DNA of 64,000 nt from Aquimarina sp040786285 (GCF_040786285.1 NZ_JBFMKQ010000001.1:1798001-1862000); one strand, 5' to 3'. Counted from the stretch's first letter, positions 47,044 to 56,934 are shown. Notes: generated by a model from the sequence alone, not told the origin. Numbers and translations: made by a program.

Positions 47044-47862
47044 TTATGGTTGAATAGTAAATTCGAACCTATCCGCTTCAGAAAGATTAAAGTATCCCAA
47101 GGCAATGTTATCTTGATTCGTGGTATTAATAATATTACCTCTTAATATTGCGGGTGGCGCCAGAAAAGGATTTCCACCATCTTGTTCACTTTGTTCGATA
47201 AGAAGACTGGCATAATTATAATAACGTTCATCAACTCCTAATATCTTAATGGTTACATCCTGCCCGACCACCATATTTTCGTAAAAATAAGAGAAGTTAA
47301 AAGATTCACCTTGATAAAATCGATCTTCACTAGCAAGGAACAAGCTAAAATCAAAATCGAAAAGATAGAAGTCATCACGATCTGCGGTATCGGTAAAAGA
47401 AACTATTATTTCTGTTTCATCTCCATCAAAAAGAGTAGCATCACCTTGTTCTATATTGTCGATAGGGACAGTGGGTATAAGTTGTGTTGTGGCAATATAT
47501 GTTTCGTTTTCATAAATTACCGTTAGTTCATATGGCGTATCAAATTCTGGAAGGAAATCTGTTATTTCAGGAATGTAGAATCCTGCTTCTCCGGATTCAA
47601 TAAAATTAATAACAGAATCATCATTTTTGTTCGTAATAAAAACATCTGCATTGCTTATCGTAGGAACATCTTGATCAAAAAATGGAGCTGATAAAGTTAG
47701 TCGCACTCCTCCTTCTACGGTAACCGGGGTTTCATTTGTATATAATTCAAATGAAGCATCGACCACCAATTGCGGTGTTCCATTGGGTACATCTACATCG
47801 ACTACATCTTCGCAACTTGTAAAAACGGATATTGATAGGAGTATAAAAAATAATTTTTTCAT
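47044..47862 (-). CDS. DUF4249 lipoprotein
   Basis: A 272-residue lipoprotein, lipobox TSC, acylated Cys at 17. The mature chain starts 'EDVVDVDVPNGTPQLVVDAS', the hallmark of DUF4249, then has β-rich sequence. It lies 5 bp downstream of the TonB-dependent receptor gene, and DUF4249 proteins are typically paired with such receptors, so it is probably the surface partner of that transporter. The substrate is unknown. Confidence 0.92.
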   Translation of the reverse strand: MKKLFFILLSISVFTSCEDVVDVDVPNGTPQLVVDASFELYTNETPVTVEGGVRLTLSAPFFDQDVPTISNADVFITNKNDDSVINFIESGEAGFYIPEITDFLPEFDTPYELTVIYENETYIATTQLIPTVPIDNIEQGDATLFDGDETEIIVSFTDTADRDDFYLFDFDFSLFLASEDRFYQGESFNFSYFYENMVVGQDVTIKILGVDERYYNYASLLIEQSEQDGGNPFLAPPAILRGNIINTTNQDNIALGYFNLSEADRFEFTIQP

Positions 47863-47867
47863 CGTTT

Positions 47868-50246
47868 CTAGAATTTAAAGTTATAGGTCACAGCGGGTAT
47901 AATTCCGAATATTGCAGTTCGTATAGCTTCATTTACAAAAGTATCTGGGTTTCTGGTAAACGTAATCGAAGCAGCATTTCTACGGCTATATAGGTTATAA
48001 ATACTAAAAACCCATTCTCCTTGCCATTTCCTGTTTTTATTTTTTCTGGGCGTTAAAGTCGCTGTAACATCAATTCGGTGATATGCCGGTAAGCGCTCAC
48101 TATTTCTTGATCCATCAAATATGGGTACAGATAAGCCCTGATATTCAAATTGTCCGCTTGGGTAATTTGTAGGTTGCCCCGTTTGGAATATAAAATTGGC
48201 TCCGAATTTCCACTTTTCATTTAACTCATAGGATCCGTTAAATGATATATCATGAGTTTTATCATATGGGGTGTTATACCATTCGTTATTACTAATTCCT
48301 GGTTCTTCGGGTGTTCTACCTGGGGTTCTTTGTTCAGATTTTGACAAGGTATAAGCGAGCCAGCCTTTAAATTTCCCTTCATTTTTACGCAATAAGAGTT
48401 CTAAACCATAAGCGCGAGCTTCTCCATTAAGAATATCTTGTTCTATTGCATTGTTTGCAATCAGATCGGCACCGTCTATATAGTCAATACGATTTTTAAT
48501 ATCCTTATAAAAAGCTTCTGTTTCAAGAGAATATCGGCCATCACTAATGTTTTTGAAATACCCTACCGCATATTGATTGAGTATTTGGGGTTTTATGTAT
48601 TTACCACTTGGAGTCCACACATCTAATGGGGTAGGAGAGTTGGTGTTTGATAAAAGGTGAAGGTATTGCGCCATTCTATTATAACTGGCCTTTATCGAGG
48701 TATCATCATTAAAAGCATATGCTAATGATGCCCTGGGTTCTAGATTAGTAAAATTTTCTATTTGATCGCTTCTCTTAAAACTTTCTGTTTCTATAGGTTC
48801 TGCAGATTCGTAGATTTGAAGTTCCTGATTAAACAGAAGGGGATTGTCATCCTGATAAATATTCAGTTGATCTTGCCCTAATCGTATAAAATTACTTAGT
48901 CTAAGTCCATACTGAAGCGTTAATTTGTTAGAGATTTTGTGCTCGGCATCTATATAGGCCCCAAATTCATTAGCATATTTATCGATAAGTTTTTCTCTAT
49001 TGATTCCAGAATCTGCGCTGTTGGGTTTTATCTCTCCTGGATTAAACTTGAAATAGATATTGTTAATTCCGTAGTTGAGTTGAAAACTATCACTTATATA
49101 ATGTTTTAGATCATATTTGACGTTAAAATTTCTAATACCCGAATTCCATTTAAAGCCAACGAAGTCTAATTCTAAACCGTAAAAATAATCTGAATATATC
49201 AATGAGAGGTTAGAAAATAATTTGTCTGAAAACAAGTGATTCCATCGTAAATTTAAAACAGTATTTCCATAGGTATTCTCAAAGCTTTCTGAGATAGAAA
49301 ACACATCACGCCCAAAGTATCCTGATAAGAACAGATTGTTGTTGTCATTAATTTTATAGTTTAATTTGGTATTAAGATCATAGAAATATGCTTTGCTGTC
49401 TACGTCAAATAGGGGTAAGAAAAGATGTGCGTATGATGCTCTACCACCCACTAAAAAAGCTCCTCGATCTTTTACGATGGGTCCTTCTGCAAGTAGTCTA
49501 CTGGCTACAGCACCCAGACCTCCATTCATTTTAAATTCCTTACTGTTTCCTTCTTTTTGATATATATCCAGAACAGAAGATACCCTTCCTCCGTATTTTG
49601 CAGGTATTCCCCCTTTATAAAGTTTAATATCTTTTATAGCATCTGGATTGAATACAGAGAAAAACCCGAAAAGATGAGAAGAATTAAAGATAGTAGCTTC
49701 ATCGAGTAGAATAAGATTTTGATCAGCAGCTCCTCCTCGAACATTAAATCCTGATGCGCCTTCTCCAGCACTTGTTACCCCAGGTAATAATAAAATAGAT
49801 TTGATCACATCTGCTTCTCCTAAAACCACCGGTATTTGCTTAATAGTTGCGGCAGAGAGCTTGTTAACACTCATTTGCGGGGTTTTTATATTTAGCTTGT
49901 CGACTTTTTCAGTAATCACCACTTCATCCAACATTTCGGATGACTCAGATAATTGAAAATTTAGTTTTTTATCCTCATTAAGATCGATGTCTTGGAAGAT
50001 ATCGGTAAACCCTACATAACTCACCTGTAGTTTATATGTTCCTTGTGGAAGTGTAATAGAGAAGAACCCGTATTCATTGGTTACTGCTCCTTTTCCAATT
50101 TCTGGAAAAATCACGTTAACACCAATAAGAGTTTCGTTGCTTGATTGTTCGGATATAGTTCCACTAAGAGTAAATTTTTCTTGACTATACAAAGAATATT
50201 GTGTGATAAGTGTGAGTAAGAAACTAATTAAGATGTATTTTTTCAA
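47868..50246 (-). CDS. TonB-dependent outer-membrane receptor with carboxypeptidase-regulatory-like domain
   Basis: A 792-residue protein. The signal peptide (1-21) is followed by a carboxypeptidase-D-regulatory-like β-sandwich (about 24-105, 'KFTLSGTISEQSSNETLIGV'), a plug domain (about 125-230, with 'EGASGFNVRGGAADQNLILL' and 'YKGGIPAKYGGRVSSVLDIY'), and a 22-stranded-type barrel ending in Phe (TYNFKF). The SusC-type extended length (about 1000) is absent, and no SusD neighbour is seen; instead a DUF4249 gene follows. It takes up an unknown substrate using TonB energy. Confidence 0.94.
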   Translation of the reverse strand: MKKYILISFLLTLITQYSLYSQEKFTLSGTISEQSSNETLIGVNVIFPEIGKGAVTNEYGFFSITLPQGTYKLQVSYVGFTDIFQDIDLNEDKKLNFQLSESSEMLDEVVITEKVDKLNIKTPQMSVNKLSAATIKQIPVVLGEADVIKSILLLPGVTSAGEGASGFNVRGGAADQNLILLDEATIFNSSHLFGFFSVFNPDAIKDIKLYKGGIPAKYGGRVSSVLDIYQKEGNSKEFKMNGGLGAVASRLLAEGPIVKDRGAFLVGGRASYAHLFLPLFDVDSKAYFYDLNTKLNYKINDNNNLFLSGYFGRDVFSISESFENTYGNTVLNLRWNHLFSDKLFSNLSLIYSDYFYGLELDFVGFKWNSGIRNFNVKYDLKHYISDSFQLNYGINNIYFKFNPGEIKPNSADSGINREKLIDKYANEFGAYIDAEHKISNKLTLQYGLRLSNFIRLGQDQLNIYQDDNPLLFNQELQIYESAEPIETESFKRSDQIENFTNLEPRASLAYAFNDDTSIKASYNRMAQYLHLLSNTNSPTPLDVWTPSGKYIKPQILNQYAVGYFKNISDGRYSLETEAFYKDIKNRIDYIDGADLIANNAIEQDILNGEARAYGLELLLRKNEGKFKGWLAYTLSKSEQRTPGRTPEEPGISNNEWYNTPYDKTHDISFNGSYELNEKWKFGANFIFQTGQPTNYPSGQFEYQGLSVPIFDGSRNSERLPAYHRIDVTATLTPRKNKNRKWQGEWVFSIYNLYSRRNAASITFTRNPDTFVNEAIRTAIFGIIPAVTYNFKF

Positions 50247-50247
50247 A

Positions 50248-50488
50248 GGATATATGTTTTAATTATATGTTGAATAAAATAAAAGAATGTGATTACTGCT
50301 TAAAATTACAGTAAAGTTGTTTTTAATTGAAAAGTTATATACAAACTATTAATATTTACCCACCAATCTTTTCAAATAATCTATAAAAAAGAAAATCATA
50401 GAAAGTACGATTGTAAAGGAAAAAATATGAAATGAGTAAAACAACTAGACAAGAGTTAATTTTGAGTTATATTATTATATAATGAGGT
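50248..50488. other. spacer between the 52-residue gene and the TonB receptor gene
   Basis: AT-rich, no credible frame and no strong hairpin. The promoter of the TonB receptor gene must lie here. Confidence 0.35.
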
Positions 50489-50647
50489 TTATGACGCTTC
50501 CCACTGAAAGTTTATAGGAAGCCATTCTTCATGCTTTGCTGCTATATTATTTGATGAAAACGAAAACCTATTTTTTTTAACGTATACTTTGTTGTTTTCA
50601 GTAAACACATACATAACATGTAATTTCTCTTTGTTTTTACTTGTCAT
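50489..50647 (-). CDS. small hypothetical protein at the end of the ECF operon
   Basis: A 52-residue frame from an ATG at 50647 lying inside the last codons of the barrel-protein gene (an 11-bp overlap), starting MTSKNKEKLHVMYVFTENNK and ending 'HEEWLPINFQWEAS'. No signal peptide or membrane helix; it has mixed charged and aromatic residues. The overlap suggests translational coupling. No family is recognised; the amino-acid use and position are the only support. Confidence 0.5.
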   Translation of the reverse strand: MTSKNKEKLHVMYVFTENNKVYVKKNRFSFSSNNIAAKHEEWLPINFQWEAS

Positions 50648-51329
50648 CTGATATATTTTTTTTGTAACGATTTCTACCTAAATTAAAGACACCAATTTTT
50701 ATACCAAGACTTGTAGAGAACCCGTTGATACGAACAAATGCGTTTGGAGTTAGTACAGCTTTACCAGAAAATCGATATTTTATTCCTGCTTCTAATTGAA
50801 CATATCTGGAAATATTATATAAAACATTTACTCCAGGTTCTACAACATATAGTGATGAGAACAGAGAATTCCTTTCTTTTGCTTCTTCTTCTTCTGTCAA
50901 ATTTAATTCAAAATATCCAGCACCAGCAGCACCAGCGCCTATTAGTAAAGGAAAAGAAAGGTTTACTTTGGCTTCACTAAAAAATATAGGTTCTAAATGG
51001 AAACCTCCATAAACAGCAGCTAAGTCAGGACCTAATTCAGTGCCATCTGATAAAAAAATACTTGATAAATTTTGATTAGAATATAGACCTTTTATTACAA
51101 GTCCAATTTCAAATTTACGGTTGGCTACATATGCTAATTTGAGGCCTGTTATATATGTGCTTTTACCTTTAATTTGTCCATAGCCCCCGCTAATTCCTAA
51201 ATAAACTCCATGTACAATGTTTTTTCGATCATTAAATTCTATATAATTATTATCTTTTGAATCCTGTGCATTACTTTGATATAGTATAAAAGTTAGAAAA
51301 AAGAGTAATGTTGCTTTTTGAAGTTTCAT
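50637..51329 (-). CDS. outer-membrane beta-barrel protein
   Basis: A 230-residue protein with a signal peptide (1-21, ending SNAQ). Alternating β-strands such as 'YLGISGGYGQIKGKSTYITG', 'FEIGLVIKGLYS' and 'YVQLEAGIKYRFSGKA' and a final 'STSLGIKIGVFNLG' strand suggest a small 8-10 strand OMP. It follows the DUF4097 gene by 53 bp on the same strand, so it is probably under the ECF sigma factor. The function is unknown. Confidence 0.8.
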   Translation of the reverse strand: MKLQKATLLFFLTFILYQSNAQDSKDNNYIEFNDRKNIVHGVYLGISGGYGQIKGKSTYITGLKLAYVANRKFEIGLVIKGLYSNQNLSSIFLSDGTELGPDLAAVYGGFHLEPIFFSEAKVNLSFPLLIGAGAAGAGYFELNLTEEEEAKERNSLFSSLYVVEPGVNVLYNISRYVQLEAGIKYRFSGKAVLTPNAFVRINGFSTSLGIKIGVFNLGRNRYKKNISDDK

Positions 51330-51382
51330 AATTGATTTGTTATTTTTTTATGATATTACTTACTAAGTATGGCTGTTAATGG

Positions 51383-52474
51383 TTATTCGGTTAAGACGAT
51401 AATGCCTTTTTTTCCTGTAATTTGAAATTTACCCGAATATCTATTGGTTCCATAAGTAGCGCTAATATTTCTAATCCTTTTTCGTTTATCAATCATATCG
51501 GTTTTTACATTGGTGAACGATTTAGGAATTCTTAATAAGCCTTGTTCCAAAGAAGCATTAAAATCAAGAGTGGTTCCTGCAATATTTATATTAAGTTCTG
51601 AGGATTCTTGATTGATAATAACATTTGCATTCGGTTTTTGAAGTTTAGAAACCCGAAAGTCGGTTACCTCCATAGTAAGGTTAATGTCTTCAGATACCTT
51701 GTTTAGATTCATGCTACTAAACTTAAGTTCTCCTTGGATATTTCCTATTTGTTGTATAGTTATTTTATCCTTACTAGACTGTATTTCTAGAGAGGCTACA
51801 TTTTCGATAGTAATAGTGGTACCGCTACTGGTTATTTTAAGTTCTTTAGATTCTTCTATGTCGATTTCTCCATTTTTGAATCGTATAGTGCCGTAGGTGA
51901 TAGACTTTGTTTTTAGTTTACCGAACTTCATTTCTATATTGGCATTGTCAAGGTTTTTGTTTATCCAAATGTCACCATGTTGCTGGTTAACTTTTAATTT
52001 GCCATTCCATCCATTCATGATAATATCGCCAAACTTATTCGTAATATTTATCTCTGCATTATGAGGTAAATGGATGTCATAATTGATTTGAATATTACCT
52101 CTATCAAAATCAAAAGGATTAGCCTTGTCAAAAAGACGAGAAAACATACTATTGCTTTTTTCTTCAATTACTGAAGAGATATTAATGAAATCTTCTGTAC
52201 TATTTATAACAGATTTGATACGTTTTAAAAGCTCTGTAGCGTCTTCTTTCTTCTTTTTGCTTACTTCTATGTTAACAACAATCTGGATTGTTTTTTCTTC
52301 CCAGCCATTTATGACAATATTTCCATATTTATTATCTAAATGCAGTTCTCCAGTATTGGTTAGAGGGTATGTTTTTTCTATATTTTTGGATACTTTTTCT
52401 TGTGCCCACACATTATAATTTGATAGCAGTAGTATTAGTATCAATAAAATAGGTTTATAATATATAGTCTTCAT
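51383..52474 (-). CDS. DUF4097-like secreted β-helix protein
   Basis: A 363-residue protein with signal peptide (residues 1-24). The chain is built of repeated short β-turns such as 'GELHLDNKYGNIVINGWEEK' and 'AEINITNKFGDIIMNGWNGK', then 'GDIWINKNLDNANIEMKFGK', the D-x-x-x-G-x-I pattern of DUF4097 adhesin-like repeats. It is probably cell-envelope associated. It overlaps the anti-sigma gene by 20 bp, so both are translated from one mRNA. These proteins often accompany ECF sigma operons. Confidence 0.85.
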   Translation of the reverse strand: MKTIYYKPILLILILLLSNYNVWAQEKVSKNIEKTYPLTNTGELHLDNKYGNIVINGWEEKTIQIVVNIEVSKKKKEDATELLKRIKSVINSTEDFINISSVIEEKSNSMFSRLFDKANPFDFDRGNIQINYDIHLPHNAEINITNKFGDIIMNGWNGKLKVNQQHGDIWINKNLDNANIEMKFGKLKTKSITYGTIRFKNGEIDIEESKELKITSSGTTITIENVASLEIQSSKDKITIQQIGNIQGELKFSSMNLNKVSEDINLTMEVTDFRVSKLQKPNANVIINQESSELNINIAGTTLDFNASLEQGLLRIPKSFTNVKTDMIDKRKRIRNISATYGTNRYSGKFQITGKKGIIVLTE

Positions 52475-52994
52475 TGCGATTCATTTTTTTTGAATTATTG
52501 ACCTGTTTTAATAGGTTCTCTATCAATTCTATCCTTTTCTTATAATTATTTATGATGGCTTCTAAAATGTACTCGTTATTAAGATTTTTTGTCATTTCTA
52601 ATTTTAAAGCATCATATTCATTATCTAACTCATCGATAAACGACAAGAATTCTTTTTTGTCTTCGGGTTGTAATTTTTGGCTATTTTTCACCAACTGTAC
52701 TTGAAGAGAGACTAAGCCTTTGTAGTACGTGTCAATATCATGCAATTCATTGTGTACGGTATTGGTTTGTTGATTTTGATTAAAATCAGAAATGTTAGAA
52801 AGCTCGTATAAGGATACCCCACTTATTAAAATCAAAATACTTGCTGCTATTTTTAATAAAGGTGATCTCCATAATCTATTTGATTTTGGAATTTCCATAC
52901 GTGACTCGATATTATCCCACATTTTTGATCTGTCAGCTTTATGTTCATCAAACAGAAGTTTATTTTCTTTTATATATTTTTCTAAATCATCCAT
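52455..52994 (-). CDS. putative membrane anti-sigma factor
   Basis: A 179-residue protein. The cytoplasmic N-terminus (about 45 residues) has the 'FDEHKADRSKMWDNIESRME' pattern of flavobacterial anti-sigma proteins. One membrane helix (about 46-63, 'LLKIAASILILISGVSLYEL') follows, then a helical extracytoplasmic part. It is located 4 bp after the ECF sigma gene and overlaps the DUF4097 gene. The inferred role is to hold the sigma factor at the inner membrane until a signal arrives. Confidence 0.78.
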   Translation of the reverse strand: MDDLEKYIKENKLLFDEHKADRSKMWDNIESRMEIPKSNRLWRSPLLKIAASILILISGVSLYELSNISDFNQNQQTNTVHNELHDIDTYYKGLVSLQVQLVKNSQKLQPEDKKEFLSFIDELDNEYDALKLEMTKNLNNEYILEAIINNYKKRIELIENLLKQVNNSKKMNRNEDYIL

Positions 52995-52998
52995 GCCA

Positions 52999-53538
52999 TT
53001 ATGGGGTGTTTATAATTTTAATTAGTTTTTTCTTTGCTCTATGGTATTGTGATTTTGAAGTAGAAACAGTAATTTCTAATATTTCCGCTATTTCTATGTG
53101 ATCATATCCTTCAATTAGGTATAGGTTAATGATCTGTCGATATCCTAAGGGTAATTTCTTAATGCCTGTTTTTATTTTATTAATGTCATATGCTATCACT
53201 TGGTCATTAATTTCTTCGTTTAAATGATATTCATGATGGTCCAGAGGCACAAGAGTTATTCTTTTTAATTTTAAATGATTTATACTTTTATTAATTACTA
53301 TTCTTTTTAACCAGGAACCAAAAGTGCTTTCGTATCTAAAGGATGTTAAGTTTTTAAATGCATCTACAAAACTGTCCTGTACAATATCTTCAGCATCTTC
53401 CTTTACATTAAGAATTCGCATACTTACGTTATACATGGCATCTACATAGAGTTCATATAATCGATATTGTGAATTCCTGTCACCAGACTTGCTTTGTTCT
53501 ACAAGGTCTTTATGTGTGTAAAGAATATTGGTTTTCAA
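52999..53538 (-). CDS. ECF-type RNA polymerase sigma factor
   Basis: A 179-residue protein. Region 2 is 'YRLYELYVDAMYNVSMRILN' with 'EDAEDIVQDSFVDAFKNLTS' (core binding and -10 recognition). Region 4 is 'LPLGYRQIINLYLIEGYDHI' and 'EIAEILEITVSTSKSQYHRA', the helix-turn-helix for the -35 element. It is the first gene of a five-gene operon (sigma, anti-sigma, DUF4097, β-barrel, small protein) and probably controls it. Confidence 0.93.
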   Translation of the reverse strand: MKTNILYTHKDLVEQSKSGDRNSQYRLYELYVDAMYNVSMRILNVKEDAEDIVQDSFVDAFKNLTSFRYESTFGSWLKRIVINKSINHLKLKRITLVPLDHHEYHLNEEINDQVIAYDINKIKTGIKKLPLGYRQIINLYLIEGYDHIEIAEILEITVSTSKSQYHRAKKKLIKIINTP

Positions 53539-53666
53539 TTGAGTTTAAGTTTCTTTAAAGATACTTTTCTTTTCTAGTTACCATTATTGACAACTTGAAT
53601 TTAGAAAGGTTGCATTTGTTGAAGATTTTAGTTAATTCTTTTAATTTAGAGGAAAGTGTCTGCAAT

Positions 53667-53706
53667 AAAAAAAGCCTGTAAAACAAATGTTTTACAGGCT
53701 TTTTTT
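53667..53706 (-). terminator. rho-independent terminator of icd
   Basis: AAAAAAGCCTGTAAAACA pairs with TGTTTTACAGGCTTTTTT in an 18-bp stem. It lies 18 bp downstream of the icd stop on the minus strand. Confidence 0.9.
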
Positions 53707-53724
53707 ATTGTATTTGTTATTTCT

Positions 53725-55950
53725 CTATGCGTTGATTATAGCATTCAATGTTTCACTAGGGCGCATTGCCTTTGCTACTTTTTCAGTATTTGGCCAATAA
53801 TAACCACCCATATCTACTGCACTTCCTTGAGCATCGATCAATTCAGCAATAATTTTCGCCTCATTATCTGCTAATTGTTTAGCAATCAGAGCAAATTCTT
53901 TTTGTAATGCTACATCCTGAGTTTGTTCTGCAAGTGCCTGTGCCCAATATAGTGCTAAATAAAAATGACTTCCTCTGTTATCAAGCTCGTTTACCTTACG
54001 AGAAGGAGATTTCTTGTTGTCTAAAAACTCTATGGTTGCCTGATCTAAAGCTTCTGCAATAATCAATGCTTTAGAATTGTTGTTTACTTCTCCTAAATGT
54101 TCTAGAGATACAGCTAACGCCAAGAATTCACCTAAAGAGTCCCATCTTAAGTGTCCTTCTTTATTAAATTGTTGAACATGTTTAGGTGCAGATCCTCCGG
54201 CACCTGTTTCAAAAAGCCCACCACCGTTCATTAAAGGAACAATAGATAACATTTTTGCGCTAGTTCCTAGTTCAAGGATAGGAAATAGATCTGTATTATA
54301 GTCACGCAGTACATTTCCTGTTACAGAAATGGTGTCTTTACCATCTTTGATTCTTTCTAAAGAGAAACGTGTTGCTTCTACAGGAGACATAATTCTAATG
54401 TCTAAACCAGTAGTGTCATGCTCTGGTAAGTATTTTTCTACTTTCTTGATTAATTCTGCGTCATGAGACCTTTCTTTATCTAACCAGAAAATTGCCGGTG
54501 TATCTGTTGCTTTAGCTCTGCTTACTGCAAGTTTTACCCAGTCTTTGACTGGAGCATCTTTGGTTTGGCACATTCTCCAGATATCACCTTTTTCTACAGT
54601 ATGTTCTATTAAAACATTTCCTGTAGCATCGGTAACACGAACAACACCTTCTCCCTGGATTTCAAAAGTTTTATCGTGAGATCCATATTCTTCGGCTTTT
54701 TTGGCCATAAGCCCAACATTAGGAACAGTTCCCATAGTGGTAGGGTCAAAAGCACCATGTTTTTTACAAAAATCTATAGTTTCTTGGTATATACCAGCAT
54801 AACTACTGTCTGGGATTACTGCTTTTGTGTCTTGAGTATTGCCTTGGGCATCCCACATTTGTCCAGAGTTACGAATCATTGCAGGCATCGAAGCATCAAT
54901 AATAATATCACTTGGTACATGTAAGTTGGTAATCCCCTGATCTGAATTAACCATCGCTAACTTTGGTCTTTTTTGATAACAAGCTTGTATGTCTGCTTTT
55001 ATCTCAGCTCTTTTAGCATCAGGAACTCTTTTGAGTTTATTGATAAGATCTCCGAAACCATTGTTTACTTCTACGCCAATTTCTTCGATGATTGCCGCAT
55101 GTTTTTCAAAAACATCTTTAAAGAATACCTCTACTGCATGACCAAATATAATGGGGTCAGAAACCTTCATCATGGTAGCCTTCATGTGTAATGAAAACAA
55201 TACATCCTTTTCTTTTGCATCTTCTATTTGCTCTTCAAGAAAAGCTAGAAGTGCTTTTTTGCTCAATACAGTAGCATCAATTACTTCTCCTTCAAGTAAG
55301 GCGGTTTTTTCTTTTAATGTAGTCGCGTTTCCGTTTAGGTCAACAAACTCAATTTTTACATCTCCGGCTTTAGAAATAGTAACAGATTTTTCGTTAGAAC
55401 GAAAATCTCCACTAGACATTGTAGCTACATGGGTTTTAGAATCTGAGCTCCAAGCTCCCATAGAATGTGGATTTTTTCTTGCGTATTGTTTTACTGGTTT
55501 AGGAGCTCTACGATCAGAGTTTCCTTCTCTAAGAACCGGGTTTACGGCACTACCTTTTATTTTGTCGTATCTAGATTTGATCTCTTTTTCTGTTTCGTTC
55601 TCCGGTTCCTCAGGATAGTTAGGTAAATCAAATCCTTGAAGTTGCAATTCTGCAATAGCAGCTTTTAATTGCGGTACAGAAGCACTTATATTAGGGAGTT
55701 TTATGATGTTGGCTTCAGGTTTTTGAGCAAGCTCACCTAGTTCGCCAAGAGCATTTGCTTGTTTTTGCTTGTCACTTAATTTTTCAGGAAAAGTAGCAAG
55801 AATTCTGGCTGCAAGTGATATATCTTTTGTTTCGATGGTAATATTTGCAGCTTTTGTATATTTTTCAACTATTGGTAGAAAAGAATAGGTTGCTAAAGCA
55901 GGTGCTTCATCAGTTTTAGTGTAAACAATCTTTGAGGTATTAACTCCCAT
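53725..55950 (-). CDS. icd: NADP-dependent isocitrate dehydrogenase, monomeric type
   Basis: A 741-residue protein, the length of the monomeric IDH family (about 740) and not of the dimeric enzyme (about 415). It decarboxylates isocitrate to 2-oxoglutarate with NADP+. Typical text: N-terminal 'IVYTKTDEAPALATYSFLPI', 'NPHSMGAWSSDSKTHVATMS', 'VNSDQGITNLHVPSDIIIDA', 'GTVPNVGLMAKKAEEYGSHD' and 'VPLMNGGGLFETGAGGSAPK'. It is cytosolic and stands alone. A long leader (about 190 nt) precedes it, as the promoter-like TATCTTCG lies at 56151-56158. Confidence 0.97.
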   Translation of the reverse strand: MGVNTSKIVYTKTDEAPALATYSFLPIVEKYTKAANITIETKDISLAARILATFPEKLSDKQKQANALGELGELAQKPEANIIKLPNISASVPQLKAAIAELQLQGFDLPNYPEEPENETEKEIKSRYDKIKGSAVNPVLREGNSDRRAPKPVKQYARKNPHSMGAWSSDSKTHVATMSSGDFRSNEKSVTISKAGDVKIEFVDLNGNATTLKEKTALLEGEVIDATVLSKKALLAFLEEQIEDAKEKDVLFSLHMKATMMKVSDPIIFGHAVEVFFKDVFEKHAAIIEEIGVEVNNGFGDLINKLKRVPDAKRAEIKADIQACYQKRPKLAMVNSDQGITNLHVPSDIIIDASMPAMIRNSGQMWDAQGNTQDTKAVIPDSSYAGIYQETIDFCKKHGAFDPTTMGTVPNVGLMAKKAEEYGSHDKTFEIQGEGVVRVTDATGNVLIEHTVEKGDIWRMCQTKDAPVKDWVKLAVSRAKATDTPAIFWLDKERSHDAELIKKVEKYLPEHDTTGLDIRIMSPVEATRFSLERIKDGKDTISVTGNVLRDYNTDLFPILELGTSAKMLSIVPLMNGGGLFETGAGGSAPKHVQQFNKEGHLRWDSLGEFLALAVSLEHLGEVNNNSKALIIAEALDQATIEFLDNKKSPSRKVNELDNRGSHFYLALYWAQALAEQTQDVALQKEFALIAKQLADNEAKIIAELIDAQGSAVDMGGYYWPNTEKVAKAMRPSETLNAIINA

Positions 55951-56150
55951 AATTTTTAAAGTTTTTGTCTAGGTATCTTCATTCGTACTAACCTTAACTG
56001 TTTTTGATACCCTATTTATAGTTGTACTATTGTTTTAAGAAAATATTAGTCGTTTAATTTTTCTTTATCAAACAATACTAATGGTCTTTTTTTATTATAC
56101 CTCTAGTGTATTGTTTTTTACAATAGTAGTATTCGGAGAATTTCCGTGCG

Positions 56151-56176
56151 CGAAGATACAAATCTAGTCATGCAAA
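56151..56176 (-). promoter_or_regulatory. candidate promoter of icd
   Basis: On the minus strand, TTTG (56173-56176) and TATCTTCG (56151-56158, one mismatch to TANNTTTG) have start-to-start spacing of 18. If used, the icd leader is nearly 200 nt. Confidence 0.45.
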
Positions 56177-56877
56177 TGCAACCTGAGTGTTGTTAGTTTT
56201 GCGTTAAAGGAGGTGAATTGTAATTTCTTAAAAAATTAAGAAGAAAGTAGGGTGAAATATAAAATATGGGGCTCAATATTTTCTAAATACCTAAAAATTA
56301 AAAAGCCATATCAAGAATACGTATATTTTGATATGGCTTTATCGGAAATATTTTTTTTATGTTAGCTGTTTTACCCGCTATTAAATAAAAACTTTCGTTA
56401 TTTATAACACTTTTTATATTTCCGGAATTTAAGTAGAATTTTAACTGTTATCAAACCATGATTAGTTAAATTGATTTCTACTTACAAGACTAATATGAGT
56501 GATTGTGTTTATAAATTACGATTGTAATTATTTTAATTTTCACTCGTATAGTCAAATGCCATTTAGGATTAAGAAGGTGTCAAAACTTAATTTTTTCTTT
56601 TGAATTTCATTTTGAAATGATTTCAAAGTAAACCCTTAAAGTTATTTCAACGATGTACTCAAAAAAATAACTTTCGTCTCATATTTATCTTAAATCGTAA
56701 GATGGTCTTTAATGTTCAAAGAACGTATTGTGTGAATTACATAGTAAGGAATCCTTGTGTCATCCTTGTGATATATAATTTCTTTTATAAAGATAAGAAA
56801 AATCGATATTGTAGTCAATTTTTGTTATAGTATTAGTTATCAAAAGGTTATGAACTGTGGTTATTAACTTTTGTTCA
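56160..56877. other. gene-free AT-rich stretch between icd and rplS
   Basis: No credible coding frame on either strand. It holds an orphan 13-bp hairpin (56302-56340), CGGAAATAT/ATATTTCCG inverted copies (56343-56351 and 56416-56424), a palindrome TTTGAAATGATTTCAAA (56611-56627) and two ATCCTTGTG copies 11 bp apart (56751, 56762). It may be a small-RNA locus or the remnant of lost genes. Confidence 0.45.
56302..56340. other. orphan perfect hairpin
   Basis: AAAGCCATATCAA (56302-56314) pairs exactly with TTGATATGGCTTT (56328-56340). It is a terminator-like hairpin about 350 bp from the icd start and 600 bp from the rplS end, so no annotated transcript ends here. Confidence 0.5.
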
Positions 56878-56910
56878 TAAAAAAAGGCTGTCCATGGACA
56901 GCCTTTTTTT
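56878..56910 (-). terminator. rho-independent terminator of rplS
   Basis: AAAAAGGCTGTCC pairs with GGACAGCCTTTTT with an AT loop; T-rich on the minus strand after rplS. Confidence 0.9.
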
Positions 56911-56934
56911 TGGTTTTTTGAAAAAGAAAGTTGA

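Noticed and set aside
55151..55618. 155-codon plus-strand frame
   Set aside because: Antisense shadow of icd.
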